64,000 bases of DNA, taken from the NCBI GenBank assembly GCA_016218915.1, contig JACRCQ010000037.1, positions 1 through 64,000 of the forward strand. Reading direction: 5' to 3'. Below the pieces are notes generated by a model. The model did not search any database. It saw only the letters and a list, made by a program, of their open reading frames with translations, and was not told where the DNA came from. The position numbers and the translations under genes are program-made. Every line of letters begins with the position of its first letter. Positions within the stretch are counted from its first letter, which is position 1. Positions 24,710 through 33,174 of the stretch are shown here, one piece after another. This DNA comes from Deltaproteobacteria bacterium (GTDB lineage Bacteria; Myxococcota_A; Polyangia; Polyangiales; Polyangiaceae).

Positions 24710-26283
24710 CGCTTCTGGTTCGCTTCTGCTTCGCTGCTGACCTGCCACACCCTGCGACCGTGATCGAAGCACGATGCAAAGGCGAAGCGCCAGTGCAGCG
24801 AGTAGGCGATCCACACGCCGTGGGGCTCGCCATGCTCGTACCGATCCTTGCTCACCACCTCCCCGTGCTCGTAGTAGCGGGTCCACTCGCCGTGGCGAAC
24901 GCCCGACACGTAGCCGCCTTGCTGCAGCTTCTGCCCTGTCGCCCACCGTCCCACGTACATTCCCTCGCGCTTGCCGTCCGGAGTCTCGCACCACTCGGCA
25001 ACCGCCTCGAGATCGTCCTGCCCCTTGCCGCGCTTGAAGGTCGTGCCCGGTGGACAGCGCTCCGCGTCAGGTGCAGGCTCGACCGCATCGAGCACTGCCA
25101 CGGGTATCTTCCGGATCTCGTGGGTGCCGTCTCCGACGGCTCCGTAGGTGCCAGAGCCCCAGCAACGTGCAGTGCCGTCGCGCAGCAGCGCGCAGGAGTG
25201 ATTGTCGCCGACGCTGACCTGGACCGCATCGCGCACGCATGCAACCGGCCCTGCGACCGTTCCTCTCGTTTCGTCGCTGCCATCGCCAAGCTGCCCGTCG
25301 TAGGAGGACTCACCCCAGCAGGCCACCGTGCTGTCGCGAAGCAGCGCACAGCCCACGCGGTCGCCGATGGAGATCTGGGTCGCATCCCGGGTGCCCTTGA
25401 TCTCGACCGGGCGGAGCCATTTCTCGGGGTGATCCAGGCCGTAGCCAGCGAACGAGCGGCCCCAGCACCGCACGCCGCCTCCGGCGAGACGCGCGCACGC
25501 GGTGTCGCTTCCAGCGTCGATCTCGACCGCGGGGTCGAGCGAGCGAACGTGCACAGGTTTGTCCTGATCCTCGCCTCCGCCGTTGCCCAGCTGCCCGGCG
25601 TCTGCCATGCCCCAACACCACACGCTTCCTTCCCCGAGCAGCGCACAGGTGAAGCCGCTTCCCGCAGCGATGCCGGCAGCGCTCTCCAGCCCTGGCACGA
25701 CGACCGGAGTTCCCCCTGGGGCTGCAGTGTCCTCGTTCATGCGCCGGAAGCGCGCGCGGCCCGCGCACACGACCTTGTCGTCGGAACGAATCGCGCAAGT
25801 GGGGATTCCGCCTGCGATCTGCTTGATCGTACCCCACTGCGCAACAGCCCGAGGCGCCCAGGCAATGTGGTAGTCAGGCGAACCATCGCCGAATTCGCCA
25901 CCTCGATTCGGCCCCCACACGCGCACAGAGCCATCCGCCATTCTCGCGAATGTGGCGTCGTTTCCCTGGGTCACGGCGACGACGCCCTGGAGCCCAGGCA
26001 CGCGCGTAGGCAGGTCCCGTCGCTTCACCTCGAATCCGTCACCGAGCCTTCCCAGGTCCTGCACGCCCCAGCATGCGACCTGTCCCTGGTCGAGAACCGC
26101 GCAGGACATGGCCCGTTCGGCGACGATGGAGTGGATGCCTCGCAACAGGGGCTGGCTGGGGATCGCGCAGTCGGACGGGCGAATCTCGACCCTCGGAGGG
26201 CCGCCCCCCTGAGGCTTGGCGCACGCCACCAAGCACGCGATCGTTGCGGGCAGCACCCGGCTCACGGCCTCGCGCGCCTTCAT
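24700..26283 (-). CDS. RCC1-repeat lipoprotein with C-terminal MORN-like repeats
   Basis: Encodes 527 residues with lipobox CLVAC (Cys21). Seven RCC1-type units can be counted (VACWGVQDLGRLG, VWCWGMADAGQLG, VACWGESSYDGQLG and others), enough for one seven-bladed propeller. The last 110 residues switch to MORN-like repeats (GMYVGRWATGQKLQQGGYV, GVRHGEWTRYYEHGE, GEPHGVWIAY), which in other proteins contact membranes or form rigid beta strips. It precedes and overlaps the 14-repeat protein, so the two are likely made together. Function unknown. Confidence 0.87.
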   Translation of the reverse strand: MKAREAVSRVLPATIACLVACAKPQGGGPPRVEIRPSDCAIPSQPLLRGIHSIVAERAMSCAVLDQGQVACWGVQDLGRLGDGFEVKRRDLPTRVPGLQGVVAVTQGNDATFARMADGSVRVWGPNRGGEFGDGSPDYHIAWAPRAVAQWGTIKQIAGGIPTCAIRSDDKVVCAGRARFRRMNEDTAAPGGTPVVVPGLESAAGIAAGSGFTCALLGEGSVWCWGMADAGQLGNGGGEDQDKPVHVRSLDPAVEIDAGSDTACARLAGGGVRCWGRSFAGYGLDHPEKWLRPVEIKGTRDATQISIGDRVGCALLRDSTVACWGESSYDGQLGDGSDETRGTVAGPVACVRDAVQVSVGDNHSCALLRDGTARCWGSGTYGAVGDGTHEIRKIPVAVLDAVEPAPDAERCPPGTTFKRGKGQDDLEAVAEWCETPDGKREGMYVGRWATGQKLQQGGYVSGVRHGEWTRYYEHGEVVSKDRYEHGEPHGVWIAYSLHWRFAFASCFDHGRRVWQVSSEAEANQKRCP

Positions 26284-26425
26284 GCGCGCATGCTAGCACG
26301 AGCTGTGCAGCGGCCGCGCGCCCGCGTGGGCGTGCTTGGTGCAATGGTTCGCTCGTGCACCGGCCAGAATGCGGTCAGCGATCCACCAGTCGCCATGATA
26401 TTCTGGATCGTGGAGGGCATTTGCG

Positions 26426-27274
26426 ATGGCGACGATGAGGGCGTGTGGTCTCGTGCTCGGGGCGCTGGCGATGGTCGCGCTGACTGCCTGCTCGGACAGC
26501 AGCGACAGCCCTGCGCCGGCAACCGACGCTGGCAACTCGAATGATGCTCCGGTTGGAACCGGCGGCGGAGGCGGTACAGGCGGGTCTGGCGGTGCAGGCG
26601 GTGGGGGCGGCCTCGGGGGCTCGGCTGGAGCCACGGACAGCGGACAGGGCGAGGTTCTGGATGCAGACGTAGCCAACGGCGCGCTGCAGGCCTATGCCCA
26701 AGCGGCTTTGCAGAACGACACCCTGGTGTCCACCAGTGCCGACGGCGCGGTGGGCGCGATCGTGTACACGAGCTACCTCACGCTCGACACGGCAGTCGCG
26801 GTGGGAGCGTGCGCCAGGGGTGACGGCGGTGTCACGGTCGTGGGCGGAGACGGAACGACCCGGACGCTCACCGGCGCAGGAATGTGCGCAGGAGCAGCGG
26901 CCACGATCACCGGCTCCAACTTCTCCTCGCTCGTCTTTGCGGCAGGCGCAGCCCTGGTGGGTTCTTTCTGCTACGAGCTGCCTGCCATGCCCGCAGATGC
27001 GGCCGCTGCCCAGGTGGAGTTCGACAATGTGTTCGGAGCGAGCTCCCGGCATGGGGTCGTGTTCGACAAGGCCACCACGATTGACCCGAAGTTCGACGCT
27101 GGCGTGATGCCGAGTGGAAAGGCCTTCTACGGCACCGCGGTCCAGAAGCTCACGAGCCTCAAGTTCGCGAACGGAAGCATCGATGCCACGCTCTTCGTCG
27201 GTGTGATGTCGGTCAATGACAAGGTTCGCGCATGCCACCTGAGTGCGGTCGGCAGCTACGTGGCGAAGTTGTAG
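26426..27274 (+). CDS. Lipoprotein with Gly-rich linker, unknown function
   Basis: Encodes 282 residues with a signal peptide ending VALTAC (Cys22), an acidic/Gly linker of about 50 residues (GTGGGGGTGGSGG), then a domain with no recognised family. The domain has repeated small hydrophobic beta segments (GVTVVGGDGTTRTLTGAG) and a few Cys. GGAGG at 26412-26416 supports the ATG at 26426; a second ATG three codons on is possible. It is divergent from the RCC1 pair and converges on the M56 gene with a 16-bp gap. Confidence 0.75.
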   Translation: MATMRACGLVLGALAMVALTACSDSSDSPAPATDAGNSNDAPVGTGGGGGTGGSGGAGGGGGLGGSAGATDSGQGEVLDADVANGALQAYAQAALQNDTLVSTSADGAVGAIVYTSYLTLDTAVAVGACARGDGGVTVVGGDGTTRTLTGAGMCAGAAATITGSNFSSLVFAAGAALVGSFCYELPAMPADAAAAQVEFDNVFGASSRHGVVFDKATTIDPKFDAGVMPSGKAFYGTAVQKLTSLKFANGSIDATLFVGVMSVNDKVRACHLSAVGSYVAKL

Positions 27275-27290
27275 GACTCATAAGTCAGGC

Positions 27291-29111
27291 TCAGCGCCGT
27301 AGTGCGTGCGCTGCGATCCGTGCGAATACAGGTCCAGCCACGGAGCCACCCCACGGCTCCTTTCCGGTAGGCGATTCCACGCCCACGAAGATCACGTAGC
27401 GCGGGTGATCCGCTGGGGCATACCCCACGAAGCTCGCATAGGTGGACTTCTTCCCTTCCGGCGAGGTCCATTCCGAGGAGCCTGTCTTGCCGGCGACGCG
27501 GACTCCCGCGACCGCGGCCTTCCTGCCGGTTCCCTGCTCTGAAGCAACGACGCCTTCGAGCAAGGCGGTCACGCGCGAGGCAGTACCAGGCTTGACGATT
27601 CCATGTCCACCATCCGCCAGTACGCTGTAGGCGAGCGCCACCTGGCGAGGCGTCGCCGTCATCGTGGCGCCGATCGCGATCAGGGCGCCGTCCCAATCGC
27701 CTGACGGCGCAGCGGCGAGCGCAGGTGGGGTGCTGAAGTGGAATCTGCGCAAGGTGCTGTCCAGACGCCTGCCTCCGAGTCGATCGAAGATCTGCGCGAA
27801 CCCGACATTGCTCGAGGTGGAAACGAGCTCTGGCAGCTTTGCCTGCCCCAATGGCTTCGCATCGCTCAAGACCTTGCCCCCGCGCTCGCCATGGCTGCAG
27901 TCGAACACGTCACTCTCGGTCACGACGCCTTCGTCAATCGCCGCGGCGAGCGAGATCGTCTTCATGGTCGACCCGGTGACGTAGGCCTGATCCGACCGCC
28001 CCCCTGCGTCGGCCAGCACTTCACCGCTGGGCGAGAGCACGAGGATGGTGCCGCCAGCCGCGCTCCACTCCCGGACCGTCCGATCCAGCTCACGCTCGGC
28101 CAAAGCCTGCAGGTCAGCATCGAGCGTGCCGCCCGACGCAACCGGCGGGGCTGCTGTCAGACTTCCCTTCGGTGGCGTGGAATCCACGGTGGGAGCGCAC
28201 GCCACCGCAAGCGCAACCGCGGCGCTCGCGACCATCAGGGCCCAGGCACCTTTTCGGCTCAGGCCCCTGGGACGCCTCGCAGCGACGATGGCGGCGATTC
28301 GCTTCGGAACCAGCTTCTCGCCGATGGCGATGGCGCCGGACGGGGCGGCACCAGCGATGGCCAACAGGTCTGCTGCATAGTCCGAAGCCCGCATTCCGCG
28401 CTGGAGCACCGCTTCATCGGCTGCGAGCTCGCGTTCGATTCTCACCTTGCGCGCGGCCAGCCACACGAGCGGATTGAACCAATGCAGGCTGCAGGTGAGC
28501 GTAACGAGAACCTGCATTGCCAGGTCGTGGGCAGCCACGTGCGCCAGCTCGTGCAGGAGAACCGACAGCTTTCGCTCTTCGGTCCAGGAGACCGAGGCAG
28601 TGGGGACGAGGACGATGGGCGACAGCAGCCCGGTCACCGCAGGAGCGCGAACCTCGGAGGACAGGCAGACCTCGGCCCGCAGGCCGGTGATGCTCTCCGC
28701 CCGAGCGATCGCCGCTTGCCACGCCTCGGGGCAGGCAGAGGCACGCCTCACCATGCGACGCACGGCGACCAGGCCGAGCGCGAGACGCGCTGCGACCAGC
28801 ATCGCGCCCAGGGCCCAGGCGATTGCGAGCCAGTCCCTCGGACGGGCGACTTTGGGAAGTGCAGCAGGAATTGCAGGTGCAGGCAGGCCTGGAGCCGCTG
28901 GCTCCGCAACGACGCGTCCAACCAGACCATGAAGCACGGGCGCGTCGACGTGCCATGTCGGGACGAGCGGGAGCGCGAGAGCAGCGACGAACGCCACCCA
29001 GAGCACGAGTCGTCGCGCAGAGGCGGGGCTGGACCTGAGGAGCGGCAGCGCTGCCAGCGCGAGGCCCAGCACAGCCGAAACACGGACCACGGCATCGAGA
29101 AGCGCTGTCAT
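27291..29111 (-). CDS. BlaR1/MecR1-like M56 metalloprotease fused to a class B PBP-like transpeptidase domain
   Basis: Encodes 606 residues. Residues 1-306 look like BlaR1/MecR1: four hydrophobic segments (about 8-26, 34-51, 94-117, 288-306) and an M56 zinc-protease core with HELAH (187-191) and ELAADE (228-233). Residues 310-606 are not the usual class D beta-lactamase-like sensor but resemble an FtsI/PBP transpeptidase: STMK (381-384, SxxK), SSN (433-435), KTG (542-544) and the typical ending ASFVGYAPADHPRYVIFVG. All three catalytic motifs are intact. The start is 1 base after the blaI-type stop. By analogy it would sense beta-lactam or cell-wall stress and inactivate the repressor; it might also cross-link peptidoglycan. 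Confidence 0.9.
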   Translation of the reverse strand: MTALLDAVVRVSAVLGLALAALPLLRSSPASARRLVLWVAFVAALALPLVPTWHVDAPVLHGLVGRVVAEPAAPGLPAPAIPAALPKVARPRDWLAIAWALGAMLVAARLALGLVAVRRMVRRASACPEAWQAAIARAESITGLRAEVCLSSEVRAPAVTGLLSPIVLVPTASVSWTEERKLSVLLHELAHVAAHDLAMQVLVTLTCSLHWFNPLVWLAARKVRIERELAADEAVLQRGMRASDYAADLLAIAGAAPSGAIAIGEKLVPKRIAAIVAARRPRGLSRKGAWALMVASAAVALAVACAPTVDSTPPKGSLTAAPPVASGGTLDADLQALAERELDRTVREWSAAGGTILVLSPSGEVLADAGGRSDQAYVTGSTMKTISLAAAIDEGVVTESDVFDCSHGERGGKVLSDAKPLGQAKLPELVSTSSNVGFAQIFDRLGGRRLDSTLRRFHFSTPPALAAAPSGDWDGALIAIGATMTATPRQVALAYSVLADGGHGIVKPGTASRVTALLEGVVASEQGTGRKAAVAGVRVAGKTGSSEWTSPEGKKSTYASFVGYAPADHPRYVIFVGVESPTGKEPWGGSVAGPVFARIAAHALRR

Positions 29112-29112
29112 G

Positions 29113-29490
29113 TCAGCGGCCCTCCTTCTTGGCACGTTCGATGATGTCCGAAAGGTGGTCGAGCTCCTCTCTCGAGAGGTTCGACCGGTCCACGAGGGCT
29201 GCGACTGCCTCTTGGACGGAGCCGGCGAAGAACGTCTTGACGACGTGGGCGAGCGCGCTTTTGCGTGCGTTGCCCCGCGGGACCGCGGGTGCGTAGGTGT
29301 AGCGTTGCCCGTCGACGGTGTGCTTGACGTGCCCTCGCTCCTCCAGGAGGCGAAGGAGCGCGCGGACCGCAGAGTAGCTTGGAGGGTCAGCGAGCCCGTC
29401 GAGGACCTGGTGGGCGGTGGCGCGGCCGAGACGATAGAGGATGTCCATGATCTCGCGTTCGCGTCGTGTGAGGGACGTGGCCTTGGGCAT
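29113..29490 (-). CDS. BlaI/MecI-family transcriptional repressor
   Basis: Encodes 125 residues. The winged-helix fold is clear: LTRREREIMDILYRLGRATAHQVLDGL, SAVRALLRLLEERGHV and the wing HTVDGQRYTYAP, followed by the helical dimerisation tail ending in the acidic/basic LSDIIERAKKEGR. In the family, repression is relieved when the membrane sensor triggers repressor cleavage. It is directly upstream of the M56 gene and 22 bases downstream of the nearer of two AT-rich palindromes, which are its probable operators, so the pair should be autoregulated. Confidence 0.92.
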   Translation of the reverse strand: MPKATSLTRREREIMDILYRLGRATAHQVLDGLADPPSYSAVRALLRLLEERGHVKHTVDGQRYTYAPAVPRGNARKSALAHVVKTFFAGSVQEAVAALVDRSNLSREELDHLSDIIERAKKEGR

Positions 29491-29511
29491 GACGATCGCG
29501 TCGTAGCATCC

Positions 29512-29527
29512 TGCTAAAATTTTAGCA
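29512..29527. promoter_or_regulatory. Perfect 16-bp palindrome, probable BlaI-type operator 1
   Basis: TGCTAAAATTTTAGCA is a perfect inverted repeat, AT-rich in very GC-rich DNA, 22 bases upstream of the repressor start codon. Placement and symmetry fit a BlaI/MecI dimer site; the sequence differs from the TACA/TGTA-type sites of staphylococci. Confidence 0.75.
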
Positions 29528-29536
29528 AGTGACAGA

Positions 29537-29552
29537 TGCTAAATTTTTAGCA
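29537..29552. promoter_or_regulatory. Second 16-bp palindrome, probable operator 2
   Basis: TGCTAAATTTTTAGCA has 7-bp perfect arms (TGCTAAA/TTTAGCA) around TT and differs from operator 1 at one position. The centres are 25 bp apart. The tandem arrangement suggests two repressor dimers covering the promoter of the repressor-M56 operon. Confidence 0.72.
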
Positions 29553-29612
29553 GCTCGGATCTCGCCCTTCGCGGCGCCGCTGCCCTGCGAGCTTGCGCCG
29601 CGGGCGGACGCT

Positions 29613-30092
29613 TCATCCTCGCGCCGTGTGCGCCATGGCCTGGATGAATCGGGAGATCAGCCCTGCGTGCGCCTGCTCGGCCCGGGAGAGCTGCAGGAAG
29701 GTCTCCGCGGCAGCACCCTGCAGGTAGCTGGAAAGCAGCTGGTAGAAGCGGGCCGCGCGCAGCTCGGTCTCGAGCGCCACGCGCATCGCTTCGGCATCGC
29801 TGGTCTGCTCGCCGAGCGCCCAGCGCGGTACCGATTCGATGAACTCGGGGCTCACCCGGATCTCGGGGATCTCGACCACGTCGGGCACGACGAGCTCCTG
29901 GCTGATCTCGTCGACCTCCCTCTCGTGCTGCTGCTCGATCCGGATCATTCCCTCGAAGAACTCACGAGCCTCTGGCCCTGGCACCCGCGCGGACAGCTCC
30001 TGGTAGAACCGGACAGCGCCCTGCTCGGCCCGCAAAGCCATGCTCATCAACTCCTCGACGGACACGAGCGTGCTCGAAGCTTCCTCTCCCAC
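29613..30092 (-). CDS. Rubrerythrin/ferritin-like diiron protein
   Basis: Encodes 159 residues forming a four-helix-bundle pattern with an internal duplication: helix A AEQGAVRFY (Glu23), helix B IEQQH (Glu53, His56), helix C TELRAARFY (Glu110), helix D AEQAH (Glu139, His142). These are the ligands of a diiron site in rubrerythrin-like ferritin-fold proteins, which reduce peroxide or handle iron. There is no rubredoxin domain, so an external electron donor would be needed. It is cytosolic. It lies upstream of, and reads toward, the BlaI-type operators; a functional link is unproven. Confidence 0.83.
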   Translation of the reverse strand: MGEEASSTLVSVEELMSMALRAEQGAVRFYQELSARVPGPEAREFFEGMIRIEQQHEREVDEISQELVVPDVVEIPEIRVSPEFIESVPRWALGEQTSDAEAMRVALETELRAARFYQLLSSYLQGAAAETFLQLSRAEQAHAGLISRFIQAMAHTARG

Positions 30093-30328
30093 CTGCCTTG
30101 TCTGGGGCCAACGGCGCGCCTGTCAAGTGCGGCTCGAAGTGCCGCGCGCAGCGATCGCGAAGCACGGACCTCACTCTGGTGCTTCGAGCACTCCAGTCGC
30201 CTAGGACTTCGACAATCGCACTGGGGTTCAGCACGGTGGCGGTACAGGGCTGGTCATGTCGGCAAGTATGACTCGGCCGAGGTTCGCAAGGTACAGGGTG
30301 CTCGCTGACGAACGCTGACCGCGGATCA

Positions 30329-32206
30329 CTACATCTCGTCCGCGCCGATGTCGATCGCTCCGCTCGTGCGCGCGTCGCCGTCGATGTCCTGGGTGCCTGC
30401 CACCGCTGCGCCCAGGGCCGTGCCGCTGTTGACCGCAGGGGAGCTGGCAGACAGATGCAAGTCGCCCGTCGCAGGCGACACCAGCTTGGGGTCGGCCTTG
30501 ATCGAATGCCCGCCATCGCTCGCGCCGCTCAGACCCCCGTTGAAGTAGACATTGTAGTCGAACACGTTGCCCGTGTTCTTTGCGCCGCTCACCAGCACTG
30601 CGCTGCTGCCGCTCGAAGCGTGGATGACGTTGTTCTCGAACCGGTTGTCGATGTTCCGGTTCTGCAGAAGCACGTCAGCGGCGGCCCAGCCGTTGCGCGA
30701 GCAGTTGAACAGGGTGTTGTTCACGATCCAGCAGCCGCTGGCGCTCCCTCCGCCTCCGCTCGTTCCGGAATCGTAGCCACCGGTGGCGATCCCAGCTACG
30801 TCATTGTCGTACAGGAAGTTGCTCCGCACGATCACGTCGCGTGTGGACTTCGCGTAATGCTCGCTGGCGAGCTCGACGCCCAGGTCGCAATCATGGGCGA
30901 CGTTGCGCTCGATGACGATGCTCGCGCCGCCGTCGACGTAGTAGCAGGCTGCAGCCTTGTCGTTCCCATACGCTGGATTGCCCGCGGTGGTCATGTTGTA
31001 CGCGAGATTGCCCCGCACGGTGCCGTAGCGTACGCGGTTCACGTTGTCAGCGTCGACCGTGTCAGCCTGGGAGCAGGAAGGACAGACGTCAGCTTCGAAC
31101 CCGATGAAGTCGAAGGCGATGTTGTTCACGTCGTGCACGACGTTGTTGGTGACCTCGAAGTTGCGTACGTTGCCGTTGACGACCAGGGCCTCGCTCCAAC
31201 CCAGCACCAGATCGTGCAGGCGGTTGCCATCGATCCGCACGCCGTCGATGGGGCTCGTGGACGTGCCGTAGATCGCGATTCCGTGGGCTCCTGAGCTGTT
31301 GCCGCCGTTGGGTGCGGAGATGTGGTGGACATCATTGTTCAGCAGCGCGATGTCGCCGGATGCGCCCTTGACGCGGATTCCGGATGGGAACGCCAAGCCG
31401 CTGCCTGCGAGGTTCCGCAGCTCGAAGCCGTCGACCACGAGATGCTTCTTGCCGTCAACGGTGATCAACGCCGACTCTGCGCCGCCTGCGGAGAGGCCTG
31501 TGGCATCGAGGGTCGGATGCTCGCCGCACCAGGCGCGAAGCGCGATCGGCGCTCCTGGGCCTCCGGACGACGGGAAGGAGACGAGCTGGTGGTACACGCC
31601 TGCGCGCACGAACACCGTGTCGCCAGGCTTGGCCTTTGCCAGCGCGTGATTGATCGTTGCAAACGGGTCAGACTGCGTCCCTGCTGCCGAGTCGCTGCCA
31701 GACGGCGCCACGAAGAGCGCGCCGTCGCCGTTGCACCCGCTGCCCGCAGATCCGCCGGTGCCAGAGCTTCCACCCGCACCGCCCGAGCTTCCGCCAGCTC
31801 CGGAGCTTCCACCTGCGCCGCCTCCGCCGCTTCCGCCGGTTGCAGAAGACGAGACCACCAGATACTTGCCGGAGCACCAGCCGAGCGTGCCGTTGTGGTC
31901 GACGTTGTAGAACCCCTGGGTCGGCGAGGCAGCGACGATGGTGACTTTCTCCCCTTGGCTCAGGATGTCGAGGACTGCCGAGCTCTTCGATGGCTGGGCG
32001 CGGAAGTTCAGATCGACCGTGGTCTCCATCACGGTGCCCACAGGGATGTCGCCCGTAACCGGGGAGCTGAACTCGTCGATCCCAGGGGTTTCGGTGTTCG
32101 ACGTGAGCGAGGGCGGAGCAGATGCCGAGCAGCCGATGCACAGCAAGGCGACCATTGCCAGGTGCCGGGTGTCTCGGAGCCAAGCCAAGAAGCCGGACGG
32201 TCTCAT
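30329..32206 (-). CDS. Lipoprotein with SH3-like and right-handed beta-helix domains
   Basis: About 625 residues. GGAGG upstream fixes the ATG at 32206, giving signal peptide and lipobox LLCIGC (Cys26). Residues 50-125 form a bacterial SH3b domain (TTVDLNFRAQPSKSSAVLDIL, GWCSGKYLVV), which often binds cell wall. A GGSGG linker leads to a parallel beta-helix region (FVAPSGSDSAAGTQSDPFATINHALAKA, then many N-x-V/H-D turns), as in pectate-lyase-like and DUF1565 proteins, closing with IDIGADEM. It is likely a surface polysaccharide-binding or -cleaving protein; the substrate and activity cannot be read. Confidence 0.85.
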   Translation of the reverse strand: MRPSGFLAWLRDTRHLAMVALLCIGCSASAPPSLTSNTETPGIDEFSSPVTGDIPVGTVMETTVDLNFRAQPSKSSAVLDILSQGEKVTIVAASPTQGFYNVDHNGTLGWCSGKYLVVSSSATGGSGGGGAGGSSGAGGSSGGAGGSSGTGGSAGSGCNGDGALFVAPSGSDSAAGTQSDPFATINHALAKAKPGDTVFVRAGVYHQLVSFPSSGGPGAPIALRAWCGEHPTLDATGLSAGGAESALITVDGKKHLVVDGFELRNLAGSGLAFPSGIRVKGASGDIALLNNDVHHISAPNGGNSSGAHGIAIYGTSTSPIDGVRIDGNRLHDLVLGWSEALVVNGNVRNFEVTNNVVHDVNNIAFDFIGFEADVCPSCSQADTVDADNVNRVRYGTVRGNLAYNMTTAGNPAYGNDKAAACYYVDGGASIVIERNVAHDCDLGVELASEHYAKSTRDVIVRSNFLYDNDVAGIATGGYDSGTSGGGGSASGCWIVNNTLFNCSRNGWAAADVLLQNRNIDNRFENNVIHASSGSSAVLVSGAKNTGNVFDYNVYFNGGLSGASDGGHSIKADPKLVSPATGDLHLSASSPAVNSGTALGAAVAGTQDIDGDARTSGAIDIGADEM

Positions 32207-32552
32207 GCTGTTGCCCTCCGTTCGGTCGCAACTGGTGGTCAGACCCTTTGGGGTGCACAGGAGGTGCCAACGGCCCGACCGCATGGGCTCACCGAGCTGC
32301 CTGGGTTTTCGGGGAGTTGCGTTGCAGCGCACGCGACGCAGTGACCTGCGCCAGATCCCAGTGTGATCCACGAAATCCATCCTGGAGATCCAGGCGCTGC
32401 GCGGATCCGCCTTTGGCTCAATCTTGTCACTGCGCGAGAACTGCCGACCGCTCGTCGAGTCCCGGTTCAAGGGACCGATGGCGGCGTCATTCGATCGGCA
32501 AGCTCAGCAATGGGCATGCCAGGAGCCCGGCAGCGCGGGGCCCGCGCCACTG
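32207..32552. other. 346-bp non-coding gap
   Basis: Between two minus-strand lipoprotein genes. It contains the GGAGG ribosome-binding site of the beta-helix gene at its left edge and presumably its promoter. Short open frames here show no protein features. I see no RNA gene or repeat. Confidence 0.5.
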
Positions 32553-33158
32553 CTACGTGCCACCGCATATGAACACCTGATTGCCGTCTGCATCGTCGAT
32601 CGGGATGCACTTGCGCTCTCCGGTCGCGCCGCAGGTCGCGTCCTTTTCCTGCATGGTGCAGAGGTTCAAGCACGCGCAGAACTCGCCGCTCACCGCCTTG
32701 GCAGCCTCGCCCGGAAGGCATTGGGCCTTGGAGCACGTGCACGGCGGAGCGCTCCCGCCGCAGACGATCGGAGTCCAGACGTCGTAGTTGGGCAGACACG
32801 CCTGCTGCAGCGTGTCCTCGCACACGTATCGGATCTTCTGCAGGTCCGATGAGCCACACGGCTCGGAGCGGTCCTGGTCGCACTGCGTTCCCGGCGTCTT
32901 GGGGAAACACGCAGGCGTGCCGCTGTCGGCTCCTGCAGCACCCGCTGCTGACCCTGCTGCGCCACCAAGGCCCGATGCGCCGGCGAGGCCTGCTGCTCCC
33001 GAAGTGCCCCCGGTTCCTGCAGCCGCGCCTGACGCGCCTGCAGAACCGCCTATCGACGGCGTGGGCGTTCCGCCGGGTCCGTCGCTTCCGCAACCCACCA
33101 CGACGGACCATGCAACGAACGCGATCCAGGCGCGAGCCGTGTTTCCGCTTGCTCCCAT
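32553..33158 (-). CDS. Cys-rich lipoprotein
   Basis: About 201 residues from ATG 33158, which has AGGAGG 8 bases upstream; a GTG three codons earlier lies too close to that site. Signal peptide with lipobox VVVGC (Cys23), an Ala/Gly/Ser linker of about 55 residues, then a domain with 16 or more Cys (TQCDQDRSEPCGSSDLQ, PPCTCSKAQCLPGEA, CACLNLC). No family recognised. It starts 16 bases after the stop of the vWA lipoprotein gene, so the two probably form an operon. Confidence 0.75.
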   Translation of the reverse strand: MGASGNTARAWIAFVAWSVVVGCGSDGPGGTPTPSIGGSAGASGAAAGTGGTSGAAGLAGASGLGGAAGSAAGAAGADSGTPACFPKTPGTQCDQDRSEPCGSSDLQKIRYVCEDTLQQACLPNYDVWTPIVCGGSAPPCTCSKAQCLPGEAAKAVSGEFCACLNLCTMQEKDATCGATGERKCIPIDDADGNQVFICGGT

Positions 33159-33174
33159 TGCGATCACCTCCTGC

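Noticed and set aside
24760..26544. A 594-codon plus-strand frame
   Set aside because: It is antisense to the RCC1/MORN lipoprotein gene, whose repeats and lipobox show the coding strand.
30093..30328. 236-bp gap searched for small RNA or gene
   Set aside because: No frame with credible start or features and no strong hairpin found.
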